Shown: piece by piece, positions 1 through 12,907 of the stretch | Numbering within the stretch: the first letter of the stretch is position 1 | Layout: each line of letters starts with the position of its first letter | NCBI GenBank assembly: GCA_021904315.1 | Contig: CM038910.1 | Coordinates: 11,408,001-11,472,000 of the forward strand | Reading direction: 5' to 3' | From: Sphagnum magellanicum | Taxonomy: Eukaryota > Streptophyta > Sphagnopsida > Sphagnales > Sphagnaceae | DNA: 64,000 nt | Program-made: the position numbers and the translations under genes | Notes under the pieces: generated by a model | Told to the model about the DNA's origin: nothing | Database searches by the model: none | What the model saw: only the letters and a program-made list of their open reading frames with translations

Positions 1-2780
1 TGAGCATAGGGCTAGTTGTAGTTATGAGGGGTCCTATGCATCCCATGCATCACTCTAGGGTAGCCCATGCTTCAATTTCAAATATTGGGAACTTATTCAT
101 ATGGGCTCCAAAAAATATGAAACAACTTGTGGGACATGTGCTTTTCAATCATCTACAAGGATTTGTTGATTGTATGTTGAAAGCCTCTTTGATTCACACT
201 AAGAAGTGGTTCAACACTTAATGTTGTGGTCACAGGGCATCCTATCTTATGGATGGAATGATAGGTGTTCAACACCAACATATGTTGTTATTGTGATGCA
301 CCCCTAAATCAATTGATGTCATTAGTAAATTTTCAATTCCACAATCGTAAAAGTTTGTCAACTTGGGGCATGCCCCTTAACTCCTTATGCCTTAGATTAA
401 ATGTGAGAGCTTTGAGATGATTGTGACAAAGTGGCACTTCACATGCATTTCATAGGCATCTTGATTGTATAAATAAAGAAGGCTGGTCCATTTTGGAGCC
501 AAAATTGGGTCACAACTTGCCACAAACATACCATGGCTCAAACTCACATAGGAGGCATTATTCATTATATTATAGTTTGTATATGTCCATGGGAGCTATA
601 GGCTCTCAAAGTCATGTCTTGAAGTTAGGACACTTTGGTGTATTATAATTTTGAAGGCTTATAATTCCTAGGAAACTTGAACAATTTGAACATGCAAGCA
701 CACCATCTAGAAGTTTTGATGAAAAGTTTTCGAATGTCTTATTGAGTTCCAAAGTCAATTTTATTTACCTCTCTAAATTGACATTTCAATTGTGGGACTT
801 TTTATGATGGTTTGTTTCTCGACTCTTCAAATGGACATAACTTTCTTGGAACAACTTTATTGTGAAAATGCAAACCCATTATATTGTTATATTTTTCAAG
901 ACCTTTCCATATAAATGAAAAACCAATTGATTATAAACAAGGTTTGATTTTCCAAACCTCAATTTACCTTCAAAGATTTGGGATTCTTTGGGGATCCTAA
1001 CTCCCAAATTGCACCCATGAATCATTATTCCCAAAGTGGAAACATAATACTTGAGAGCCTTGAAAGTGTCTCCTTTTAACTTTTAAGTTTTTTTACTTTC
1101 ATTTGTGTGATTGCTTCATTCTTAATATGTCTTGAAGTTGCATTCACTCATTTCCTTGTCTTTGCCTAATCTTGGTCAATAGCTCAACTTTAGGCTTTTG
1201 CCATATTGAAAGTTTTTAAATAATTATTTAAAATATTCTTTGATTTTGAATTTTCATTCACTTCAAAGGTGAAAACACACTAAGGTGGATCAAAAAAGGT
1301 TGAGATGAAGTCCATAATTAGTTCTAATCATAGTGTAAGACATGTAATTGGTATTTCAAAAATATATTCATTCTTGCTAAAACTTATAATTTCACAATTA
1401 AAAAACCATGGATGCAAACACAACAATAGAAACTAGGGGTCTCAAGGTTAAAGTCTTTTCCACAGATTTCATTTGACATGTAACTTTTTGTATTTTTAAT
1501 GAACCATTTTGATTGACCCATTGCAAAAAAAGAAAAAAAATTGAAACTTTGGAAGTTCTTCAAAATAAAAATCTCTATATGATAATGTAATGTCTCCACT
1601 TTGGCCCACCTATATAGGTGAAAAGGGGAAAACTTTGAACAAACCATATGGGATAAAATTGAGTGCCAAGAAGACAAGGAAGACCATAAAGTACATGTTT
1701 GTGTATATTTTTAATCAAGGATGAATCAAACACTTTGATTCTTGCATTTTGACAGTGGATTGGAACATTTTTCTTCATTTTAAATTTTTAAATACATTCT
1801 ACTTTTACCCCAAAAAGGGGGTATGATGGGGAGAAAAAGAGGGGGGGGGGGCTTACCCAAACCTTAGCCATTTATTGGAAAATTTTTGTATATTTGAACC
1901 TTAACCTAATAAAAAAATTTGATTGGTAATATGCCCTTATTTGACAAATAAATAAATGTAACTTTTTAAATATCCTTATGTGATGGTATATCAAAAACAA
2001 CATACCCACACAACATTGGTTTATATTGCCAAATTTCACATTTGTCATACCTAGTTTATAAATATGTGTTAAATATAAACATTTTTTGACTACATCTTGA
2101 TCCTATATCATGTATATGAAGCATACATGTTTTTTATCACATAGAAATGACTATATTTATGAAAGAACATTTCTAGACCAAATATCAACAATAAATTTAC
2201 ATCACATTTAAACAATAATTTCACAAAATTTAATTGTTCTATCTTTTTTTTTAAATTTAACATCAATATCCATTCCGATTTTTTGAATGAATGATGGACA
2301 TTTGATAAAAGGAAAACATTTCACCAAAAAAAATCACCTATTCACAAAAAAATTCGCTAGAAAAAAAATCTCAATTTGCAATTATAATTTGCAACTAAAA
2401 TTAAATCACAACTAACCTATACATTTAAAATTCCATTAGTTACATAAATGAAGTTGCATGCAACATCTAGTTGCAAATGATGACTTAGCATGATGTCATC
2501 ACATTCCACATGGATGATGTATATGGTCAACATATACACCTTCATTCGTTGACCATTCTTATAAGTTTGCAACTATTCACCACTATTTACAACTATGTTA
2601 TGACCCATTCAAAGTGCCATGTGGCAACATAATAATTTTTTTTAATTAGGTTTTTAAATTACATATTGGATCTTCATCATCTATTTTGGATGGTGTTAGA
2701 TCATGCCACATGGCACAATAATTTTTTTGCCATGCGGCATGTGAATTGAATTTTGGCCAAAATACAATTTAATCAATATT
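1..2780. other. AT-rich intergenic, no gene recognised
   Basis: I see no reading frame with family resemblance. The sequence is AT-rich with short homopolymer runs and one 10-nt G run near 1841-1850. Motifs of the kind 'gccatgtggca' near 2610-2745 resemble those in the 52-bp repeats near 35.9 kb, so part of this may be decayed repeat. Confidence 0.5.
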
Positions 2781-2782
2781 TA

Positions 2783-2890
2783 GGTAGGTATGTATGTAGG
2801 TAGGTAAGTAGGTAGGAAGGTAAGTCAATAGGAAAGAAGGTAGGTAAGACTAGGTAGGTGGGTAGGTAAGTATGTGGGCTAGGATGTAGA
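2783..2890. repeat. GTAG/TAGG tetranucleotide microsatellite
   Basis: An imperfect run of the unit 'taggtagg', with variants such as 'tatgtatg' and 'taagtagg', continues for about 100 bases. It is a simple repeat with no coding content. Confidence 0.85.
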
Positions 2891-3030
2891 TATGTAAATA
2901 TTTTTATTTTATTTTAGGTTTACGCTTTAGGATTAAACTTCTTTCATTGGCTCATCCCAAATTGCACATTTTTTAATATAAAAATGTAAAAAAAAAGACC
3001 TTCTTTATATACTTTTACAAGATGGAAATG

Positions 3031-3131
3031 GAAGACAAAACATATGGGATAAACTTTTTAGTTGCAACCTAGTTTGCGACTAAATTGAATTAAGTTGCAA
3101 CTAAAAAGTTTATCCCATATCCTTTGTCTTC
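3031..3131. repeat. Near-perfect 38-bp-arm inverted repeat (foldback/MITE-like or hairpin RNA locus)
   Basis: Bases 3031-3068 pair with 3094-3131, with two mismatches in 38 and a 25-base loop. Weaker pairing extends outward to about 3005 and 3155. A diverged relative of the same arms, also as an inverted pair, lies near 29160-29265, which indicates a dispersed foldback family. A transcript would fold into a miRNA-precursor-like hairpin, but whether it is transcribed cannot be seen. Confidence 0.75.
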
Positions 3132-4499
3132 TTTTTCAAGTTTGTAAACTATATATCTAATAGGTAATTTACTAATGAACTAACTAATTAGAACTAACTG
3201 ATCTACTAAACATGTAAAATTGGTTACCCACTTACCATCCTACCTACTACTTATTACCACCTATTAATTAAGTAATAACTAGTAGTAGCATAAAAAATTT
3301 AAATTATACATAAACTATTATATTATTAAATAATAGTAGAAATATTTAATTAATATATTTAATTTAAATAAATAATAATTGGCATATTATTATTCATAAT
3401 AATAATAAATTATTGGATAATAATAAATTTCAGTAATTAATATATTTAGTAAAAAATTTAATTTAATTATTAATTATTAATAATAAAAAATTTATATTAT
3501 TATTATTTTACTATTATTATAATTATTTATTAATAATTATTACTGTGAAATAATTAATTAACCTGTAATTAGTAGTAACTATTATTTATATTAAATATAA
3601 TAGGTAGTTCTACCTACTTAACTATGTAACTATTTGCTTATCAATTTGCCTAGCATACATAACCACAATATATGGAAAATTTATATTGAATATGCCTTAA
3701 ATATAATACATCAGATTCCTGAATAATAAATATACCCTTAATATATTTTTAAACACCTTAACATATCAAAAGTATATGTACATCACATAGAAGTAACCAA
3801 GTTGCAACTATTTTTGTAACTAATTGGACATAGAAGTTCCTTCTTGGATGAAAAGCTTAAAACTTTAGTCATCATAGAAGGACGTAAAACTTAATGGTCG
3901 CAAATTAATTACACCATAGTTGCAAGAAAAATAATAGATTGAAATGGATGGTGATTAGTTATAACTTCCAAAACATAGTTACAAATGACATTCAATTGCA
4001 TATAGTTGCAAATTGAATGTTGTATAATATAATATTTCTTCTAGTGCTTCTAATTGCTTTAAACATGCAAAAAAGACTTTTGAACCATCATCAATTTGCA
4101 TCAAAGTTTGAACATTGAAAGCTTGTGAATAGTCACAAAACTTATTCCAAAAAAAATGATAATTCAAACTACACTTTCTTTGGTTTTTCAAAAATATTAA
4201 TGTTTTTTTGTCAAATATTTATTTCTTTAAGAAGACAAGGTTTGACAATTTTTAAAATTGAATTTTGTAGAATTTCAACAATTGAAGGATGAATATGTAA
4301 ATTACATCTTGTGTTGTGTATTTGTAACAATAACCCAATGGTTGAGGCAAAAAACATTGGGAGTTCAATTTTCAACAATTTCAGCAAATATCAACATTAT
4401 TTTGCGCTAGACCTTTTGAGAATAATTTTGTGTCAAACATTAGTTGTAGGTATAGTATTGTGTTTACATTGAACATGAAAGAAAACACATGTAAAGTTT
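3132..4499. other. Very AT-rich stretch, no gene
   Basis: Mostly AAT/TAA/ATTA low-complexity DNA (about 3290-3610), then AT-rich unique sequence. Near 4325-4375 there is a weak tRNA-like pair of boxes ('aatggttgagg' and 'gggagttcaat') that could be a SINE head. Support is slight. Confidence 0.4.
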
Positions 4500-4557
4500 T
4501 TGAGATCATCCTTCATGATCTTGAAGGGGAATCACTATGAGATCATCAATTTTATTT

Positions 4558-6757
4558 ATCTTCGTATGCTCTCTATTGTGGCTATGAGAAATGTTGCAAT
4601 TGGTGCAAATGAGGAAATTTTTTGCATCACAAAAGGTGTGCAAATAGGTGACCCCAATGTAAATAAGGAATTAGGCTTAGACAAAAGCAAAGGAAAAGAC
4701 AATGCACAGGGTTTGACTATGAATGAAATTCCTCCTCCTCCACCACCAATTGACAATGGTAGATTTAGTTATGTCTAGAGAAACAAGAGATCTACAAGGC
4801 CGTCCACAATTAAAGATAAAGCTTCAAAAAAAAAAGGGAAGAAAAATATTTCCTTAGACATTCAAGACATCAAAACACAACCCAACAAGCTAAATTTGCA
4901 AGTTGACGATGACTTCTTAGCATCTTGCAACTCTCCAATTGCTCGAACTTCAATAGCATCATCCACTTAAATCAATGTGAGGGTCGAAGACGATGGGCAA
5001 AAAAAAGAACCGATTGGTGAAGCATTGCAAATTATTGAACCTATGGATACCTTAAGCCCATTGAAATTTCAATAATAAATATTGCAATTATACACATAAG
5101 GTATATATTAATTAGCTATGTTATTTTTTTAGGTTATTTAATGTACATAAGGATATTGGAAACTTTCACCATGAAGTTCATGCTTTTATGTATTGCCTTT
5201 TCTATCAAAACATGTCATAATTTTCAAATTGTTTTTTTGCAAGGAACTTAGTGAGTTTCATAGATACATCTCTTCTTCTTTTAGCTTGTGTGTCATAAAT
5301 TAAACTATGAAACTATAAGATGAAAACTTTCTAGCCTTAGATTATGCTTAATTGTTTTATTTTGTACTTTCACGACCTCCAAGAATGGATTCACTTGTCA
5401 TAATTTGTTTACTACTTGTTAGAGTTCTCTCCCTTTGTATAGGTTTCTTCTAGTAGTAATCAACAACATTATGTTTTTAGCTCCTTTCATTCACCTAGTG
5501 ATTACTAGGCATTGATGATTGTTTTTTTATTTTTTCCCAACTTACTTTGGTTTTCAAATTGGAATTTCATGTTTCCAAAAATTTTACAATTGCAAAGTTC
5601 TTTTATTAATTGTTATTGAAAGTTCATGGTCTATTTTAACTTTTCTTTTTGAAATCCAGATTATCATATTGATTTTAGTCAAATCGTCAAGTACAAAATG
5701 AGCAAGGAAGACCTTATTGGATTATTTGTTATTTAAGAGTATATTGTTGTTGAGGGTGTTGGCGAGCTTTCTGAACCTCTTTGGGATGTTGGATTTTTGA
5801 CAAGTGACAATTCTATTCATGGAAGCAAAGATGACGTTGAAAAGCATACGAGCCCAGAATATGGTTCATTTGGTTTGCCATTATTCGTTGAAAAAGTTGA
5901 TGGCCATGTGAATAGTTATTTCTTAACAATTGATACCATCTTCATAGTCTAGTTTTGAATTTGTTTGTTAAAATCACATTTTCAAAATTATATTACATTT
6001 TGTTTCATCTTGTTGATGATTTCAAATTCCAATTGTTTTATGTGGGGATGCAAAGTATGTTTCTTCACCTTCCAAAACATTGTTGGATGATGTTCCTTCA
6101 ACTTCGGGTTTTCACCTCCAATCCAAATTGCCAAGATCACCTCTTGTTAAGGCAAGTCGATTGAATGTGATTTTGACCTCAATGGGGTCCTAGTGGCGAA
6201 ACGGGTTGCCGTATCTTGTACACAAATGCCTACCAATTCATCCTTTACATTCAAGGCCTAGATTGGAAGATTTATTAACAATTTGTTTAGCTTAGTTCAA
6301 AATTTATATTTTTTGGTCTAAAGCATGACATTACAACATTGACAAATATTTGGATGAAATTAAAGAGCAACTACATATTACTTTGGATCCTTAAAAGGTT
6401 TTCAAACAAGAGGCATGCCAAAAAAATGATCATTTTTTTGCTACTAACCTTGAAAAGCCTATATTCCATAAAAACCTTAATGTTTTCTTCTTGAGATTTC
6501 CCAATATTCATGTTGGGAACATTTCGCTTATAGATGATATGCCATATAAATCTATATTTAATGATTCATGTAATGCTATATTTTTTGGAATCGTTTGAGA
6601 ATTCACATAATGATGGAGATTATTTGTTATCTATTGTTCTTCCTTATTTGGTCTCCTTTCACTCATTCAGATTTAGTGTTTAGATTTATGTTAGGCATAA
6701 TCCTTTGGGGACTATTAGAAAGAATCATCTAGTCGATATAATGAGGTGAGTTTGAAT
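4558..6757 (+). pseudogene. Decayed multi-exon gene ending in an FCP1/NIF-type (HAD) phosphatase domain
   Basis: Three blocks read as old exons. (1) About 4558-5073 is one frame broken only by TAG at 4776 and TAA at 4968, with a Pro-rich stretch and a Lys-rich stretch. (2) 5698-5952 is one frame with a TAA at 5734. (3) About 6053-6757 encodes the recognisable domain. Its motif I region reads FDLNGVLVAKR after a one-base loss in a T run at 6171-6174. It continues with RPRLEDLL, WSKA, HYNIDKYLDEI and LIDDMPYKSIFN (DD at 6533-6538). This order matches FCP1-homology/NLI-interacting-factor domains, which are HAD-fold Ser/Thr phosphatases acting for example on RNA polymerase II CTD. Block 3 has several frameshifts and TAG/TGA stops, and the first catalytic Asp context is DLNG rather than DxDxT. 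Many stops are one C-to-T step from CAG, CAA or CGA. It is dead as a gene. It could be a host pseudogene or a gene captured by a transposon. Blocks 1 and 2 are unrecognised. Confidence 0.6.
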
Positions 6758-6866
6758 CTTTTCATATTCTTGTTCATTTAATAATATTCATAGAGTTGTT
6801 TTGTTATCTTTTGAATTTGAATCTATACATTGTGTTTAGTTTGAACATGCATGCACAAGAATAATA
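6719..6866 (+). repeat. Direct repeat copy 1 (end of FCP1-like exon plus following intron)
   Basis: About 150 bases starting at 'agaatcatctagtcgatat' recur at 8145-8294. The segment includes the putative exon end and the donor-like 'atgag|gtgagt', so part of the decayed gene was duplicated about 1.43 kb downstream. Confidence 0.8.
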
Positions 6867-8144
6867 AATCAACAACACAAGAACACTTGGATGAAAAGAT
6901 TTTTTCGATATCAATGCCTTCTATATTCGCAACACAAACAAGGTTTCAAGAATTTGTACATGCACCTGATTTGATGCAAGCACATGTGCTTGAACCAATG
7001 CTTAATTTGGAGACCTATTTTGTATTACCGAAAGACCAACAAGCCACCAAAACAACCACATCCAAATCACTAAACACCCTATTATTCATTTTGCATATGC
7101 ATTTGAACATCATAGTATTTTGCTTTCAAAATGTGCATATATTTGTTTTGGTGTTTCGTCATGCTTTGGTGTATTGATGCTTGGCCACAAAATGATCTAT
7201 ATCTTGGTCAAACCAAATGTCATGTATGGGTATGAGAAAATAGTAACAAAAGTATGTGCTAATGGAAAGGATGTCCTTACATAAATTTCCAGATTCACAT
7301 AAAATTCAAGGGTTCCAGAAGGCCCATGTTCTTATGCAAAACGGATGATGGTGATACTACAATTCAAATTTGTTGTACTAAAAGTGGGGAGTAGAGACAT
7401 GAATTCATTAAGTGATGTGAAAATCAGCCTTGAAGTTTCCTTTATATTTGCTTCAGCACTTGGACCAGTGGACAATCATGCTGAATTTACCATTCTTACA
7501 ACTTGCCAAGGTATAGATCATTTTTTTGCAAACCAAAGACCATCCATAGGCTAACTATTGGAAAACCACATATGACCTCATCGATGATTTTCATTCACAG
7601 CCACAATATTTTTGTTCTTACATTGATGGGATTGTAAAATCAAGAACTGGTATTAGATGAATACATCTAAAGAATATATTGTATTTCATATAAATTTTGT
7701 AGCATTTTTTTCTTTTTCATGAACTTATGAGGACCTAATCTAGATTAGAGAAGGGGATAATGTTAACCATACCTTTACCTCAACAATCATTACATATTAG
7801 TATTTCATAAATATTAGCTAATTAGGGATCTAACTGCAAATTTGACTTTTATAAGTGTTATAAAATCATAAATTTGACTTTTTAAAGTTTTACATATATG
7901 TATTTTATAAATATTAATAAATAAATTTGGTCACATATTAAAAATACACAAGTATATTAAGTATAGATTTGACCTTTTTAAATATTAAATAGAATCTATA
8001 ATAATTTTTCTAGTTAGATGTTATTATGTATTAAATATGAATATGAATTTTATATGTGTTAAGTTATAATCTGATAAATATTATTAACTAGTTATTAATT
8101 AACATATTAGTTCTTACTTAGTTAAGTAATTACTTTAATACTAA
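6867..8144. other. Region between direct repeats; coding-like fossils without assignment
   Basis: About 6851-7060 and 7345-7554 contain open, protein-like reading frames on the plus strand, interrupted by stops nearby. I recognise no family. From 7740 to 8140 the DNA is AT-rich with no coding signal. Confidence 0.35.
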
Positions 8145-8294
8145 TAAGAATCACCTAGCCTATATAATGAGGTGAGTTTAAATCTTTTGTTATTTTTGTT
8201 CATTTGCAATAACATTCATAGAGTTGTTTTATTATCTTTTGAATTTGAATCTATACTTTGTGCTTAATTTGAACATGTATGTATAAGAATAATG
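8145..8294 (+). repeat. Direct repeat copy 2
   Basis: This matches 6719-6866 along its length, including 'ataatgaggtgagttt' and 'tttgaatttgaatctata', with scattered substitutions. The divergence shows the duplication is old. Confidence 0.8.
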
Positions 8295-9641
8295 ACATGT
8301 TTTAGAAATGTATACTTTGTTTATGAACAATATGTCTTTCTAGGGATGAGACCAAACACAAATCTAAGGTATGTCATAAACATTGTCCACAAAAATGTTT
8401 AATAATCAACAAAAGGCCCTTACAAGACTTTCAACATGAATTCCAACTTCAAGATTGGGATTCTTTAAGAGTCATAAAATTTAGAATAAGTTTAAAGGAA
8501 TTAAATGTTGTTCAAATTGAATGATCTTGGGATTAATGGACATCTATAAGAAAGTGGGGTTGGATGTCCCAAAATTGGTTATGTTCACTATGAACTATGA
8601 GGTTCCAACATGATAGTAGTGGGATTTGAAAGTCTCATGACTTTTGCCATTCAATGTAGTTCTAATGGGAAGGACTATTGAGATACTATAAAAAAAAGTA
8701 ATACCTCTTTTAAGGTTTTAGGTTTAGGTAACTTCATTTGAATTAGTGATGAATTTCGAATTCAATTTGAGTTCAAATTGCATTGAGGGTTCAAATGTTT
8801 TCATTTTATGTTTTGTGTGATCATGATTTATGTAATTGTTCAAGGTGTTTGAAAGTTATCCATGAAGTGGCCAACTTGTTGTATTCTTCTTGAAACTCTT
8901 ACCTTTTGTTTTGATCACAAAGACTTAGGGAACACACCTAAAGTTTCAAACTCTATTGAACAAGCTTGGGGTGCATCATTATGGACATTGTCTTTTCTCA
9001 CAACTACAACTCTCTTTATGCCTAGTTACATGCTGAAGTTTAGAGTCTTAATATAAATCTTCACATTCAAGTTCACATATAGGTTTTATTCCATACAAAT
9101 GAAATGATAAGGGGAGAATCATGAATTTGATTTTTGTAAGCAACTTTGAAAAAACCATTTCAATATGACAAAATTATTTGGCCTTGTTAATGAGGTCAAC
9201 CAACTACCTAATCTATCATTCGCTAAAGTTTAAATGTGACAAATAATTTTTTTGGGTCAAAATTGGCCATCCCAAGAATCTATTTGTTTTTGTCACATTT
9301 TTAGTGTCATCATCTTTGATATTGTCATTCCCTTTTTAGTGTCCATAAGAAGTCCATCACACATTCCGTGACTTAAAAATATGTTAGAATTCACATGATA
9401 TAAACATTTATCTAGATAAAAACTTATACTATTAATTCTGCTTTATTTATTTAAATTATTTGAAAAAAATTAATGGTTGCTAAATTATTTCTCTCATTCC
9501 CAAATCCCTATACATTAAAGTTATTCAAAATTCTCCATGAAATGGGCTATGGAGGTTTGTAATGCAGGAGGAATTACCTTATGAAAAAATAACACAAATC
9601 CCAATGGCATCATGTCTTTGCACAGGCTTCCCAATTAAATA
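8295..9641. other. AT-rich intergenic, no gene recognised
   Basis: No conserved reading frame or strong repeat structure is visible. Short open frames occur by chance. Confidence 0.4.
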
Positions 9642-10031
9642 TCAATCATCTTTATCTTTGCTCTTTTTAACCATTTGAATTGGCCTTTGTTGGCTTGTGT
9701 TTGAGATTATAACAATTGATGCAATTTGTTGTTTTTTTTTAATAGATGGTAACCATCTTGGTTCCTGTGGTTGAATGCCTTTTATAATATCAATAATGAA
9801 ATCATGATCTCCCATTGAGGGTGTCCTAAGCATGATGATGCCCCTTTATTGTCTAGAAAATTCAAAGAGAAAAGGACAATTTGGTTGTACGTTACCCAAC
9901 ATGTTGTGCTCTTGTGACCATTTACATTGTAGTCTTGTTGCTTCGACAATCAATCTAAAAATTTCAAAGCCTTTGAACAACTTCACCCAAACATCATTTG
10001 AGTGAACAAGGTTCACAATGTCCTTGCACAT
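9642..10031 (-). pseudogene. Unrecognised coding fossil (one frame, one stop)
   Basis: The minus strand from 10031 to 9642 is a single frame of about 130 codons, broken by one TAA about 61 codons in. The first half is Leu/Val-rich and ordinary in composition; the second half ends in a Lys/Asp-rich tail. The coding-like codon pattern suggests a decayed transposon or gene exon, but I recognise no domain. Confidence 0.3.
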
Positions 10032-12709
10032 GGATGAGATATCTATCTACAAAGCTAGTTAGTTAGGAAATTTGTTTGTTTGGTTGGTCACATTGATATC
10101 TCCCAAACCACTGTGCCTCTTGGTGTGCCCTCGGTACCAATGGAACGCCCTTGATGAGTAAGGGTCCATTGAGTTGGTTTCATAATATTTTGACCTATGA
10201 TAAAAAAAGTTATTCAATATCGAACAATTTTTCAACTAAAAATAATAGGGGAATTTGACAAATCAAAACTAAAAATTATATGGGAAAATGGGCACTCTCT
10301 TGGTATTGTTGGAAAACCGGCAATGTGTCCAATAATTATAGAAGTTGATTTAGAAGTTTTTAGACCTAAGGTGTAGGAAATATTTGTAGAGTGAAGGAGT
10401 GGAGTTGACCTAGAGTAAGCACAACAAAAGAATGGAATTCGATCTACACAAGAAGTCTGTGAATTTATATGGCCTGGCATCTTACCAAATTTGACACTCA
10501 TTTGTGGGCCAGAGGAAATCAATAACCAGCCAACACACAATGAGGGATGGATGATGAGTGGACAGAAAACACTTTTCCGTTGGGTTCCAGTTCCCTAGCT
10601 AACAACTGTGGTTATATATCTCAGTTTCTATTTTAACTACATACCTACTAACAACCAACTGGCCCTGGGAACCATCTACCTGCATCTACTTACCTAGGAG
10701 CCACCTGTTATCCTGCCTCCTTACCTGTCTACAGGACCTATCTTATACACAGGATAGGATAGGTCACCATGTGAAACCTGATTTCAGATCAGTTGGGGTT
10801 CATCCACAACTGAGTAATATAGGGCTTCTGATGGATGAAGCTCTGGTAGCCGTTAGTTCACTCAAACCTCGTTGGTGTAGTAGGAAATCTCAGCAGGTTC
10901 TATGTTGTTGGAGAGAATAAGACTTTGAGATTTTGGAAGTACTTACAAGACAGGATATACTGGGATGCGGGATGCTGGCATCCTCTTTCACTCTGCAAGC
11001 TCCTGTTTGTGTAGTAAAGGTCCAAAAGACCAACAGCATCATTGCACAGTGGCCGTGGAGTAAAGCAGATTCAGCTGATGATTTTTTATTCATGCTGTTA
11101 ACAGAGTAGCATGACAGATCCATTCATGGATAACAAATTGATGTAACTACAGATGCACCTGAATTGAGTTTTGATTAGATTCCAGAGTAGAGACCTGCAT
11201 CCAAAAGTATATACTGTATTTATGAATGTGGGTGGAAGAAGAATATTGTTGTACCTGGCTCTGCAAGTTTGATCCTGATGGCTAACCTCTTAAAAGAGAA
11301 ATGGAGAGCTGGAGAACCTGGAATACTTGCCCTTGTAAATAATTGAACTGAGAGGGAAAAACTTAGCATTCTTGGTGCCACTATGACCCCACCAACTACA
11401 CATGGTTGCTTTGTTTCACTTGATTGAATAAAACATTTTAGTGAGGATGTCACCAGGGCATGGTGCAGCACAAGGACAATGGAAGCAGGGAGCTTTTCCC
11501 ACCTGCATCATTTCCCACCTGCAAGAGAAAAACAACTTCATTTCAGAAAAGACCAAATTCTTCTTAGTTCAAACTTCACAGCTGACAATGTGATTCTCAG
11601 GTGTTTGCCTGGTCAATTGAACAGCTCTGTGATACTCAAACCAATTTGTTATTGGCAACAGTGTTCCACATATTGAATGCAGATCTATCACCTGCTTCTT
11701 GCTCATACTTGGTTCTTTTCCCCACTGGGTGTATTAACTAGAAGAAACTCCCTCTGATCCTCCCCTCCCCTTTGAGACCCTCCAAATGCAAATAAACCAG
11801 TTGCATAAATGAATGGAACAAGTCATAAGAAAGGGAAATTTACCAGGATAGATCTGCAGGAACAATGCAGTGATCTAAAATCTTCTGAAAGTGCCCAGGA
11901 GGAAATTCGCCTCCAAAACAGCAGTATTCTTGCAGTAAGTCTATGTGCGAGCTGTTACTTTGAAACTTCCCTTGATAAGAATAATAGCAGCTGCTGAAAG
12001 CCAGTTCTTTTAGAGAAACCTCGACAATCCCACAATACCATTTCAAGGGTAACTGCAGGCAAACACCATAAGTGTTGTCACTTGGCCATGGAGCGAAAAA
12101 GGATTGAACACCCACTCTCTACCTGTGCAAAATTTCTCTTTTTGTAGGTCAGAGACAGCAGACCAATGTCAACTGGCCTTAAAGTTCAGAAGCATATCCT
12201 TTTGGCATCAAAGATGCTGGAGTTTTCCAGCTTAGAGCAAGGAAGCTTCCGATCCTTGAAAGCTGGATCTAGTTGTGTAGATTGAAGGTGAGCTGATACA
12301 CATAGTTTGTCTCATGTCTTCAACAGGCCAAGTCATAGACTTACATATAGCAAGAGATCAGATACTATTCCAGAAGAAACAATGCAGTGCTGCAAAGACA
12401 GCCATGCTTCTTACGAGAACTTCACTCAAAATCCAGGCACCTCCAAAGCATTCCACTCTTCATCTGTCGATGCTGCTGACATTCAGCAGGCATCCTCAAG
12501 TGTTCAAGATGATGTGCATTTCTGACGCCTAATTCTCAGGTTTTAGGATCAGGATCGTTCCATGTTGCATATACTTCCCATACAGAAACTGTAGATCAGA
12601 AGCAAGAAGCAAATTCATCTTGGCAATTCTTCCTTCAGAGCTTTTGCACTGCTTTTTGCACATAATAATTTACAAAGGAAGGTGGAGGAGGAAAGCTCAC
12701 CAAAATTGA
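10032..12709. other. Probable 3' part of the OSR transcription unit, or an unrecognised transcript
   Basis: From about 10540 the base composition becomes balanced and similar to the gene island at 12.7-14.2 kb, unlike the AT desert before it. No open frame resembles a known protein on either strand. It lies immediately downstream of the minus-strand OSR stop, so a long 3' UTR, possibly spliced, is the simplest reading. This is inferred only from composition and position. Confidence 0.3.
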
Positions 12710-12907
12710 TCACATGTAACCAACAACGACGCCGTTGAACCCGGTAGGCACAAGAGCGATGACGAGAAGACAAATCAAGATGACTAGAGGGAGGAACATC
12801 AGCACGGCCGGCGGTGGAGGTAGTGGTGGTAAAACGACGGGAAGTACAAGCAGCATGATCGTTAGAGTTATCAAAAGTATCACAGATGTGTACGTAAACC
12901 ACACCAT
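12710..12907 (-). CDS. OSR/ARGOS-like organ-size-related small membrane protein
   Basis: The 65-residue product consists almost entirely of two hydrophobic segments joined by a proline hinge. TM1 runs over residues 8-25, then LPPLPPPP at 26-33, then TM2 at 34-53, with a short tail. The arrangement 'LLVLPVVLPPLPPPP' followed by a Leu/Val-rich second helix is the signature of the plant OSR domain (ARGOS, ARL, OSR1/2). These are small ER-membrane proteins that promote organ growth and dampen ethylene signalling. I chose the ATG at 12907. The frame is open upstream to a TGA near 13000 but has no earlier ATG. A different upstream frame ends in a Lys/Arg-rich peptide and stops just before this ATG, so a spliced N-terminal extension is possible. 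Angiosperm members usually have a longer variable N-terminus. The leader is long and rich in upstream ATGs. Confidence 0.8.
   Translation of the reverse strand: MVWFTYTSVILLITLTIMLLVLPVVLPPLPPPPAVLMFLPLVILICLLVIALVPTGFNGVVVGYM

Noticed and set aside
10232..10540. 102-codon minus-strand frame at the edge of the OSR island
   Set aside because: No family motif, Ser/Ile-rich, and it spans a change in base composition; may be 3' UTR.
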